Origin: Synergistaceae bacterium
GTDB taxonomy: Bacteria; Synergistota; Synergistia; Synergistales; Aminobacteriaceae
Direction of reading: 5' to 3'
Assembly: GCA_012523155.1 (NCBI GenBank)
Contig: JAAYJB010000246.1
Location: forward strand, 1-13,951
DNA: 13,951 bases
Each line of letters begins with the position of its first letter. Position 1 is the first letter of the stretch. The position numbers and the translations under genes were made by a program. Positions 8,179 to 13,457 of this stretch are shown here, piece by piece. The notes below the pieces were generated by a model, which worked only from the letters and a program-made list of their open reading frames with translations, searched no databases and was not told where the DNA came from.

Positions 8179-8673
8179 TTATGCTACTGTCTTAAAGACT
8201 TCTTTTTTCGCCTTGCAGATCGGGCATGTGTCCGGTGCGTTCTCTTCCTCGACATATCCGCAGATGGGGCAGAGGAAGAACACTGAGTCCTTTCCCTTTT
8301 CCAGTGAAGCCATGGCTTTTTTGTACAGCTCTCCATGTACTTTTTCCGCTTCGTTTGCCAGTGAGAAAGAACGATGGGCGTTCTTCTGACCCTCTTCCTC
8401 CGCGTCTTTGATGAATGCCGGGTACATTTCCGTAAATTCGTAGGTTTCCCCTTCAAGGGCTGCCTTGAGGTTCTCAGCGGTGGACTTGACACCGCCCATG
8501 GCCTTGAAGTGCGCAATGGCATGGATGGTCTCAGCTTCAGCTATTGTGCGGAAGAGCTTCGCCGCTGCAGGATATCCTTCTTTTTCCGCCTGCTCGGCGA
8601 ACGCGAGATATTTCCTGTTCGCCATGGATTCCCCTGCGAATGCTTCTGATAATCCGTTCAGTGTCTTTTCCAT
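8179..8673 (-). CDS. rbr: Rubrerythrin
   Basis: A 164-residue non-haem diiron protein that reduces hydrogen peroxide in the cytosol of anaerobes. The N-terminal four-helix ferritin-like domain carries metal ligands Glu15 (AGES), Glu48-x-x-His51 (ETIH) and Glu110-x-x-His113 (EKVH), with further glutamates near 75-82. The C-terminal rubredoxin-like domain has Cys135-x-x-Cys138 and Cys150-x-x-Cys153. The ferritin-like domain precedes the rubredoxin domain, the classical order, and length is slightly short but complete. ATG 8673 is chosen because GGAGG lies ten bases upstream; the 23 codons before it run through a terminator. It follows the encapsulin gene on the same strand, with a terminator between them and no convincing promoter in the 36 bases before its start. 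Its mRNA may therefore arise partly by read-through from the encapsulin operon. It lacks an encapsulin-targeting tail (it ends EVFKTVA), so it is probably not cargo. Confidence 0.95.
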   Translation of the reverse strand: MEKTLNGLSEAFAGESMANRKYLAFAEQAEKEGYPAAAKLFRTIAEAETIHAIAHFKAMGGVKSTAENLKAALEGETYEFTEMYPAFIKDAEEEGQKNAHRSFSLANEAEKVHGELYKKAMASLEKGKDSVFFLCPICGYVEEENAPDTCPICKAKKEVFKTVA

Positions 8674-8709
8674 TTTTCTTATTCCTCCGTCGTATTTGAT
8701 TTTGAAACT

Positions 8710-8739
8710 CAAAAAAAAGCGGCCCCGGAAGGGACCGCT
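8710..8739 (-). terminator. Terminator between encapsulin and rubrerythrin
   Basis: On the minus strand a 9-bp stem with one G-U pair (8731-8739 with 8718-8726) closes a TTCC loop and is followed by a run of T. It looks efficient, yet only about 36 bases separate it from the rubrerythrin start. That suggests deliberate reduction of downstream expression, or an unseen promoter. Confidence 0.85.
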
Positions 8740-8763
8740 CATTGAATCAGCGGCAAATGCCTG

Positions 8764-9561
8764 TTATTTCAGCGCGATAACCGCCTCCGGCGTGATGACC
8801 CTGAAGGTGAACGACTCTGCGAAAAAGAGCCGGACTTTCCCGCCGTCCCTCTCCTCAAAGCCGAGAGACAGGTCCTGCCCCAGGACGAGTTCGAAATCTC
8901 CTCCCCTGAGGGAAACGAGGTAGGATTCATCCTGGGTGGAGAGGATGATCTTCTCCACAAGATTGCCTACATGCTTTGAGATGGGATATCCCGGAACGCT
9001 GCTGTATACTGTTTTCCAGACTTTGGGAGATGCCACGAGTGCGTAGGGACCTTCTACGGCATCCTGCTGGAATGTAAAGATACCCGCTGAAATGGCATTA
9101 ACAAGGCTAAGGCTCTGGCCGCTGTCGCCTTCTATTGTTACCGAACGCTCAGAAGCGATAGAGGCAAGTCCCTGGATACCTGCAGCAGAAAGTCCCTTGT
9201 ATACGGCGTTTTCCTCGAAAAGGGCGATTTCTTTCGCTGCTTTCTCAAGGGATGAAAGGTCCGGGTCTTTTGCACCTCTTGAGATGTTGTCAAGCTCCCA
9301 TATATCCATGTCAAATGTGTATCTGCTTTCCACGAGGGGCATAACACGGTTTACGCCGAACTGCACGCCGCCCGGGGACTGCCCTGTTGACAGGTCAAGC
9401 CGACCCGTCGGATGTGCGCTGTATGTCCAGCCCTTCGGTCCGATAACATCGGCGAACCTTCTTGCGGAAAGATTTGCCGAAAGTACCTTTTTCGCCTGTC
9501 CGTCCAGTTCTTCCCAGGCTTCAGGTGTTATAAGCGATGCCGATCTCCTCAAAATGTCCAT
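8764..9561 (-). CDS. enc: Encapsulin shell protein, family 1
   Basis: A 265-residue HK97-fold protein that self-assembles into an icosahedral protein shell, expected to be about 60 subunits by analogy with the Thermotoga maritima encapsulin of almost identical length. Recognisable family sequence includes the N-terminus with LITPEAWEELD (10-20), GPKGWTYSAHP (41-51), the segment around DIWELDN (86-92), EGPYALVASP (160-169), RGGDFELVLGQDLSLGFE (219-236) and the ending TFRVITPEAVIALK. Trp88 matches the tryptophan near the flavin-binding site of the Thermotoga shell. The start has GGAGG eight bases upstream. The gene lies 39 bases after the encapsulated ferritin gene on the same strand, the usual cargo-then-shell order. 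Its product encloses that ferritin, making an iron-storage compartment. It is complete and shows no sign of a fused extra domain. Confidence 0.97.
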   Translation of the reverse strand: MDILRRSASLITPEAWEELDGQAKKVLSANLSARRFADVIGPKGWTYSAHPTGRLDLSTGQSPGGVQFGVNRVMPLVESRYTFDMDIWELDNISRGAKDPDLSSLEKAAKEIALFEENAVYKGLSAAGIQGLASIASERSVTIEGDSGQSLSLVNAISAGIFTFQQDAVEGPYALVASPKVWKTVYSSVPGYPISKHVGNLVEKIILSTQDESYLVSLRGGDFELVLGQDLSLGFEERDGGKVRLFFAESFTFRVITPEAVIALK

Positions 9562-9600
9562 AACAAGTACCTCCTTTTCCTTAGCGGTCCTGTGGCCTGG

Positions 9601-9954
9601 TTATTTCAGGCTGCCGATGCCGAGTCCTCCGGAGGACGTGCTTTCCTCTTCTCCCGACCCGGCTTCGCCTGCCGTTTCAACTTCGAGCAGAGGGGCAGAC
9701 GTGAAAAGATATGTCTTCAGTTCCTTGTCCCAGCCTTCCATATTCCGCCTGAGCCATTCAATAAGCATCGCGGCATGCTCGATTTCTTCATCCCTGTTGT
9801 GTGCGAGGAGTTCCTTGAGTTCTGCATTCGGGGTAACCGCAACTCTCTGGTTGTAATAGTTGACTGCTTCGACTTCCTCCATGAGGCTTTTGAGTGCCTT
9901 AGCCTCATCCGATGTTTTCTGGTCAAGAAGATCGGCCGGTTCCGTGAATTGCAT
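9601..9954 (-). CDS. Encapsulated ferritin (EncFtn), encapsulin cargo
   Basis: A 117-residue ferritin-like ferroxidase that oxidises Fe(II) inside the encapsulin shell. It has only the two-helix half of a ferritin, so the four-helix active site forms by dimerisation. Glu27, Glu57 and His60 keep exactly the spacing of Glu32, Glu62 and His65 in the Rhodospirillum rubrum protein. NYYNQR (32-37) and AHNRDEEIEHAAML (51-64) are family hallmarks. A flexible acidic, Gly/Ser-rich linker (about 90-110) leads to the terminal LGIGSLK (111-117), the classic encapsulin-targeting peptide. ATG 9954 has AAAGGAG seven bases upstream. It is the first gene of the compartment operon and has a leader of about 66 bases containing a hairpin and one half of an operator-like repeat. 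Confidence 0.96.
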   Translation of the reverse strand: MQFTEPADLLDQKTSDEAKALKSLMEEVEAVNYYNQRVAVTPNAELKELLAHNRDEEIEHAAMLIEWLRRNMEGWDKELKTYLFTSAPLLEVETAGEAGSGEEESTSSGGLGIGSLK

Positions 9955-9980
9955 GGTATCGCTCCTTTCATTACGTTATT

Positions 9981-10013
9981 GTCCGGCAAACAGCGATAAG
10001 GATCCCGCCGGAC
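9981..10013 (-). promoter_or_regulatory. Hairpin in the encapsulated-ferritin mRNA leader
   Basis: GTCCGGC (9981-9987) and GCCGGAC (10007-10013) form a perfect 7-bp stem with a 19-base loop. It falls between the predicted transcription start and the ribosome-binding site. The loop contains one copy of the ATCCTTATC/GATAAGGAT element. It is not a terminator because no T-tract follows. Function unknown. Confidence 0.5.
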
Positions 10014-10054
10014 GAATCTTTTGATTATTATACCCTTTCAGGAGAATCCTTATC
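9995..10054. repeat. Operator-like inverted repeat GATAAGGAT ... ATCCTTATC
   Basis: Two perfect 9-base inverted copies lie at 9995-10003 and 10046-10054, with centres 51 bases apart, close to five DNA turns. The upstream copy overlaps the -35 box of the encapsulin operon promoter and the other falls downstream of the start site. Each differs at one base from the GATAATGAT half-site of the Fur consensus. An iron-responsive regulator is an inference. Confidence 0.55.
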
Positions 10055-10056
10055 AA
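10027..10056 (-). promoter_or_regulatory. Promoter of the encapsulated ferritin-encapsulin operon
   Basis: On the minus strand TTGATA (10051-10056) and a perfect TATAAT (10027-10032) are 18 bases apart. A start near 10020 gives a leader of about 66 bases. The -35 box overlaps one arm of the GATAAGGAT inverted repeat. Confidence 0.8.
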
Positions 10057-10096
10057 AGGGCAAGCCTAAAATGCATATGACGGTAATTTGTAACCG

Positions 10097-10124
10097 TTGC
10101 ATATTGTCTGAATCCTAGTATAGC
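10097..10124 (+). promoter_or_regulatory. Possible promoter of the exoD-like gene
   Basis: TTGCAT (10097-10102) and TATAGC (10119-10124) are 16 bases apart on the plus strand. An alternative extended -10, TGCTATGAT, lies at 10186-10194, closer to the gene. Between them are direct repeats TGCATAT (10072 and 10098) and GGTCA (10139 and 10149, ten bases apart). The divergent spacer 9955-10251 holds no gene that I can support. Confidence 0.35.
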
Positions 10125-10251
10125 AAAAAAAATCATTCGGTCAATAATGGTCAGAAGTTCGGAAATGCAAAAATAAGAATGGCTGTGCTATGATTCCGAA
10201 TGCTGGAGAATACAATCGTTACTCCGTATTTTGAAAGGATGAAAAAGATCT

Positions 10252-10893
10252 ATGGATGAAAGTCATGAACTCACACTCTCAGGCGATATAAAACGGCTCC
10301 TGGCCCTTAACGAAGGAAGGGACATCTCACTGGGTGATATCGCGGCAGCGGTAGGTGACAGGGGATTCGGAATTCTGTTCGTACTGCTTTCTCTGCCGAG
10401 CGCCCTTCCTGTTCCCGCACCAGGATACAGCACACCATTCGGTATCGTACTTTTCATTCTCAGCCTCCAGCTTTTGTCGGGCAGGCCGGCTCCCTGGCTG
10501 CCGGAATGGGCGTCGGAAAAGGTTCTGAAAAGAAAGACGGCTGACAGAATGATCAATACGACCTCATCATTTTTCCGGTTTGTTGAGAAATTCATCCGTC
10601 CCCGGTTCTCTTTTACCTCAAGTCCACTGACAGGAAGGATCTACGCAGTGCTCCTGCTCCTCATGAGCGGGCTTATGATCCTTCCTATACCGCTCACGAA
10701 CACGCTTCCGGCCATGGTCATCTTCTTCGTCGGTATTGCGCTCACGGAAAGGGACGGCCTTGCGCTGGCAGCCGCCATGCTGTTTGGAATAACCGCAGTC
10801 GCACTTTATTCCCTGGCCGTTTGGGTGATCGTAAAATACGGGGCTCAGGGACTTACCGAGGCAAGGGAAATAATCAGGGGCTGGTTTCTGTGA
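10252..10893 (+). CDS. exoD: ExoD-family membrane protein
   Basis: A 213-residue inner-membrane protein of the ExoD family, named for a Rhizobium gene affecting exopolysaccharide production. The biochemical function of the family is not established. A soluble N-terminal stretch with DISLGDIAAAVGDRGFG (24-40) is followed by a hydrophobic segment containing LPSALPVPAPG (49-59) and STPFGIVLFILSLQLL. After a basic middle region come further membrane spans with LPIPLTNTLPAM and the family signature GIALTERDG. Proline-rich turns in the membrane segments are typical. The start is ATG 10252; AAAGGA lies about twelve bases upstream, a rather long gap. It is divergent from the encapsulin operon and stands alone. 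I saw no clear terminator after it, only 125 bases before the tupA riboswitch. Confidence 0.9.
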   Translation: MDESHELTLSGDIKRLLALNEGRDISLGDIAAAVGDRGFGILFVLLSLPSALPVPAPGYSTPFGIVLFILSLQLLSGRPAPWLPEWASEKVLKRKTADRMINTTSSFFRFVEKFIRPRFSFTSSPLTGRIYAVLLLLMSGLMILPIPLTNTLPAMVIFFVGIALTERDGLALAAAMLFGITAVALYSLAVWVIVKYGAQGLTEAREIIRGWFL

Positions 10894-10969
10894 GTTTTCC
10901 GGCCGGCAACAGACGGCGGCATAGGAATTGGATCATCTGGATCACGGAGTGTAAAATAAATACCCTGAT

Positions 10970-10999
10970 TTAGAAGGCCCTTTAATTTTATGGTATTAT
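10970..10999 (+). promoter_or_regulatory. Promoter of the riboswitch-tupA transcript
   Basis: TTAGAA (10970-10975) and TATTAT (10994-10999) are 18 bases apart. A start near 11006 would place the riboswitch, which begins at 11019, close to the 5' end of the transcript, as expected. Confidence 0.55.
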
Positions 11000-11018
11000 A
11001 ACAACGGAAAAATTATAC

Positions 11019-11113
11019 GTCTCCGAGCCCGTTCGCCTAAAGGATACCCCATGGCGTCGGGCCGTCAGGGTCCACCCGGAAACAGGCGGGCCTCCCGTTT
11101 CAGGCAAGGAGAC
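11019..11113 (+). ncRNA. Molybdenum/tungsten cofactor (Moco/Tuco) riboswitch
   Basis: This leader RNA folds into the layout of the Moco RNA motif. The closing stem P1 pairs GTCTCC (11019-11024) with GGAGAC (11108-11113). The next stem pairs GCCCG (11027-11031) with CGGGC (11058-11062), enclosing CGCC (11034-11037) with GGCG (11053-11056). A third arm at 11067-11096 contains CCCGGAAAC and CGGG. The segment CTCCGAGCC at the 5' side is characteristic. It lies directly before a tungstate-binding protein gene, a known position for this class, and tungsten cofactor is therefore the likelier ligand. An intrinsic terminator and a competing antiterminator follow. Identification is from pattern and context; no covariance search was possible. 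Confidence 0.85.
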
Positions 11114-11144
11114 AGAGAACGGACAGAATGTGCCGTCCCTTGCC
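11103..11144 (+). promoter_or_regulatory. Antiterminator pairing of the tupA riboswitch
   Basis: GGCAAGG (11103-11109) is perfectly complementary to CCTTGCC (11138-11144). The first arm shares two bases with the 3' strand of P1, and the second takes three bases from the left arm of the terminator. P1 plus terminator is therefore mutually exclusive with this pairing. Ligand binding that stabilises P1 should allow termination, making this an OFF switch. Confidence 0.7.
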
Positions 11145-11173
11145 GTGTAGTGCAGAGGGACGGCTTTTTTTTT
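11132..11173 (+). terminator. Riboswitch-controlled terminator upstream of tupA
   Basis: A perfect 9-bp stem, GCCGTCCCT (11132-11140) with AGGGACGGC (11156-11164), closes a 15-base loop and runs into nine T residues. It stands between the riboswitch and tupA, so it can only be a conditional terminator. Confidence 0.93.
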
Positions 11174-11203
11174 GAGAAAAAATACAACAAAGGAGGAAAT
11201 AAA

Positions 11204-12037
11204 ATGAAACTTCGTAAGCATCTGGTCATTCTGGCTCTTTTTACCGCTTTGCTTGTAACCGCTGCTGGTGCGGCGGGGGCTGCGGAAGTTCTCCGCATGG
11301 CAACCACAACCAGTACGGACAATACGGGACTCCTTGACTACCTGGCTCCAATGTTTCTCGAGGAGAACGGGATCGAACTCCAATGGGTGTCCGTGGGAAC
11401 GGGAAAAGCCCTGGAGTACGGGAGAAACGGTGATGTGGACATCCTCCTCGTTCACGCCCCTGCAGTGGAGAAACAGTTTGTCGCCGATGGCTGGGGTGTC
11501 AATCGCCGTCAGGTCATGTTCAACGATTTTATTATCGTTGGTCCTTCTGAAGATGCTGCAGGGATCAAAGAGCTTCCGGTTGCTGATGCCATGAAAAAGA
11601 TTGCCCTCGCAGCTGCTCCTTTTGCGAGCAGGGCCGACAAATCCGGGACCCACGTTGCCGAACTCGCTCTCTGGAAAACTGCCGGTATTCCTGAGCCCGA
11701 CAAGGAGCAGTGGTATATCCAGACCGGCCAGGGAATGCTGGAAACCCTCATGATAGCCGACGAAAGGAAAGGGTACGCCCTTACCGACAGGGGGACGTTC
11801 ATTAAGTATCAGGACTCCAGGGGTGACCAGTCCGGACTCGATATAATCGTTGAGGGAGACGATTCGCTTAAAAACCAGTACAGCGTCATTGCCGTCAACC
11901 CTGCGAAATGGGAAAACATCAAGTATGACCTCGCTCTTGAGTACATCGACTGGATGGTTTCCCCGTCCGCCCAGAAGGCTATTGCCGAATTCAAACTCCT
12001 CGGGAAGCAGCTTTTCTTCCCGAACGCAGGGCAGTAG
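11204..12037 (+). CDS. tupA: TupA-like tungstate ABC transporter substrate-binding protein
   Basis: A 277-residue exported protein that captures tungstate for an ABC importer. A signal peptide is clear: basic MKLRKH, a hydrophobic core, and a small-residue region AGAAGAA, with cleavage likely near residue 26; there is no lipobox cysteine. The mature protein opens with the TupA hallmark TTTSTDNTGLL (34-44). It also has GTGKALEYGRNGDVD (65-79), FNDFIIVGP (106-114), SRADKSGTH (142-150) and ALTDRGT (192-198), all typical of anion-binding residues in this family. ATG 11204 is set by AAAGGAGG seven bases upstream; earlier in-frame codons lie in the riboswitch. The permease (TupB) and ATPase (TupC) genes that usually follow are absent; the next gene is hsp20 on the other strand. 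Tungstate would supply tungstopterin enzymes such as aldehyde or formate oxidoreductases. Confidence 0.95.
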   Translation: MKLRKHLVILALFTALLVTAAGAAGAAEVLRMATTTSTDNTGLLDYLAPMFLEENGIELQWVSVGTGKALEYGRNGDVDILLVHAPAVEKQFVADGWGVNRRQVMFNDFIIVGPSEDAAGIKELPVADAMKKIALAAAPFASRADKSGTHVAELALWKTAGIPEPDKEQWYIQTGQGMLETLMIADERKGYALTDRGTFIKYQDSRGDQSGLDIIVEGDDSLKNQYSVIAVNPAKWENIKYDLALEYIDWMVSPSAQKAIAEFKLLGKQLFFPNAGQ

Positions 12038-12044
12038 AAACAAT

Positions 12045-12074
12045 CGAAGGGGCCGGTGAATACCGGCCCCTTCG
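12045..12074. terminator. Shared terminator between tupA and hsp20
   Basis: A perfect 13-bp stem (12045-12057 with 12062-12074) closes a GAAT loop. It lies between two convergent genes. The T-rich tails are modest on both sides (ACTATTTTC on plus; ATTGTTTC on minus). Confidence 0.8.
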
Positions 12075-12090
12075 CACTATTTTCGCTGGA

Positions 12091-12570
12091 TCACTGCCCT
12101 TCAATGGCTACTTTCTTCATTTTCTCAGCCTGAACTTTTTCGGCAACTTCCACTGTCAGAACACCGTTTTTGAAGGCCGCCTTTGCAGAATCGGGATCAA
12201 CTTCTACAGGGAACTGGATGGAACGGGAGACTGTTCCGTAATATCTCTCAGAGCGGAAAACGTCGTTCTCATCAACGGTTTTTTCGTCAGCTTTCTCTGC
12301 CTTGAGCGTGAGCCGGTCCTCAAAAACGTTCAGTTCAACCCTGGAAGGATCTATTCCCGGAATCTCAAATTCAGCGAAGATCTTCCCGTCCTTCCTGTAG
12401 AAATCTCCCCTGGGGATTGCAAGGACTTTGTCGGGATCAACATACCCCATTTCCGGTGAGAAATCTCCGAAGATCCGCATCATGTCCCGCATCATCCTGT
12501 CTGCAAAAGAAAAGGGGTTCACAGGCTGTGAAACATCATTGGGCCTTATGGCCAGGTACCTTCTTGTCAT
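12091..12570 (-). CDS. Small heat-shock protein, Hsp20/alpha-crystallin family
   Basis: A 159-residue ATP-independent chaperone that forms oligomers and holds unfolding proteins. The alpha-crystallin domain spans about 52-143 and includes FAEFEIPGIDPSRVEL (65-80) and the signature AAFKNGVLTV (131-140). A C-terminal VAI at 154-156 matches the I/V-x-I/V motif that links subunits. The N-terminal arm is rich in Met and Phe (FSFADRMMRDMMRIF), as usual. ATG 12570 is preceded by GGAGG at eight bases; a GTG three codons earlier would overlap that site. No CIRCE operator is visible upstream. It is a single-gene unit convergent with tupA. Confidence 0.95.
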   Translation of the reverse strand: MTRRYLAIRPNDVSQPVNPFSFADRMMRDMMRIFGDFSPEMGYVDPDKVLAIPRGDFYRKDGKIFAEFEIPGIDPSRVELNVFEDRLTLKAEKADEKTVDENDVFRSERYYGTVSRSIQFPVEVDPDSAKAAFKNGVLTVEVAEKVQAEKMKKVAIEGQ

Positions 12571-12612
12571 TACGCCCACCTCCGTTTGATCTTTATTGAC
12601 CTTACAGTGATT

Positions 12613-12640
12613 ATTATATTCGTCAGTAATGGTTAGACAA
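12613..12640 (-). promoter_or_regulatory. Promoter of hsp20
   Basis: On the minus strand TTGTCT (12635-12640) and a perfect TATAAT (12613-12618) are 16 bases apart, giving a leader of about 36 bases. It reads as a housekeeping promoter; I see no inverted repeat like known heat-shock operators. Confidence 0.65.
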
Positions 12641-12799
12641 GGTGGAAAAACAGAAATTAAGAAGGAACAGAGAAACTTATCGGTAAATATGAGCGGTTGG
12701 CTTGTGATTTCTTTTAATTTCTTGTTTTTTCTGTTTCAGGGGAAATGCCCTTGGTGTACAATCCATTCATATCCATTTCTGCGAAGGAGAGGTTTGTTC

Positions 12800-13375
12800 A
12801 TGAAAAAGGACATTGGCATCTGCACGCCGCTTTATCCGGCTCCTGCTCTGGTGGTGACGGCCTATGACGGGAAAGGAAAACCTGGAGGGCTCATGGTTGC
12901 ATGGGGGGGAGTCTGCAATTCGGAACCTCCGTGTGTTTCCGTGGCCGTGGCAAAAACCCGCCATACGCTTGAAGGAATAATGAAAAGAAAGGCATTCTGT
13001 GTGAATGTTTCTTCCGAGGAGGTTATGGGCGAGGCTGATTTCTTCGGTCTTGTATCAGGAAGAGACGTGGATAAATTTGAGACTGCCGGACTCACGCCAC
13101 GAAAAGGAAATTTGGTCGACGCTCCCTTTATCGAAGAGTTCCCGGTTTCTCTGGAATGTGAAGTAGTTCAGTCCATGGACCTGGGGTCGCATTTTCTTTT
13201 CGTCGGGAAAGTTGTGAAGACGTGGGCCGGTGAGGAATACCTGGATGAAAAAGGGTACCCGGATCCACTGAAGGTAAAGCCCCTCATTTTTGCCCCGAAA
13301 TGCGGTACGTATTATGGGCTCGGAAGAGCGGTTGGAAAAGCCTATGGTGAGGGAAAAAAGTTCAGGGGCAAATAA
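12800..13375 (+). CDS. Flavin reductase-like / flavoredoxin-type FMN protein
   Basis: A 191-residue protein of the flavin reductase-like FMN-binding fold, closest in character to flavoredoxins of anaerobes. These carry FMN and act in cytosolic electron transfer or flavin reduction. Visible family features are the opening CTPLYPAPALVVTAYD (8-23), GLMVAWGGVCNSEPPCVSVAV (30-50, phosphate/isoalloxazine region), KTRHT, AFCVNVSS (64-71), DFFGLVSGRDVDKFETAGL (80-98) and a C-terminal YYGLGRAVGKAYG. No NAD(P)H-specific motif can be identified, and the natural partner is unknown. ATG 12800 has AAGGAGAGG upstream; the frame is open 57 codons further but that stretch reads poorly and spans the promoter region. 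The spacer 12571-12799 contains the hsp20 promoter and, possibly, a weak TACAAT box near 12755 for this gene. It ends at a strong terminator and stands alone. Confidence 0.88.
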   Translation: MKKDIGICTPLYPAPALVVTAYDGKGKPGGLMVAWGGVCNSEPPCVSVAVAKTRHTLEGIMKRKAFCVNVSSEEVMGEADFFGLVSGRDVDKFETAGLTPRKGNLVDAPFIEEFPVSLECEVVQSMDLGSHFLFVGKVVKTWAGEEYLDEKGYPDPLKVKPLIFAPKCGTYYGLGRAVGKAYGEGKKFRGK

Positions 13376-13395
13376 TGGATGATGGTCAGTTTGAT

Positions 13396-13434
13396 AAAAC
13401 GGATCCCGGCTGATTTTAGGCCGGGATCCGTTTT
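13396..13434. terminator. Bidirectional terminator between the flavoredoxin-like gene and the TRAP permease
   Basis: A perfect 15-bp stem (13396-13410 with 13420-13434) closes a nine-base loop, with TTTTGTTT on the plus side and TTTTATC on the minus side. It lies between two convergent genes. Confidence 0.92.
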
Positions 13435-13457
13435 GTTTCCGTGATGGCATGTCGGTT

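Noticed and set aside
8179..8673. Rubrerythrin as encapsulin cargo
   Set aside because: Its C-terminus ends EVFKTVA with no LGIGSL-type tail, and the EncFtn gene already provides a canonical cargo.
10988..12043. Open reading frame of 351 codons on the minus strand across tupA and its leader
   Set aside because: It runs antisense through the riboswitch and a well-recognised tupA. It shows no family features, membrane pattern or suitable start site.
12571..12640. CIRCE or similar heat-shock operator before hsp20
   Set aside because: I looked for TTAGCACTC-type inverted repeats and found none; only a housekeeping-like promoter is visible.
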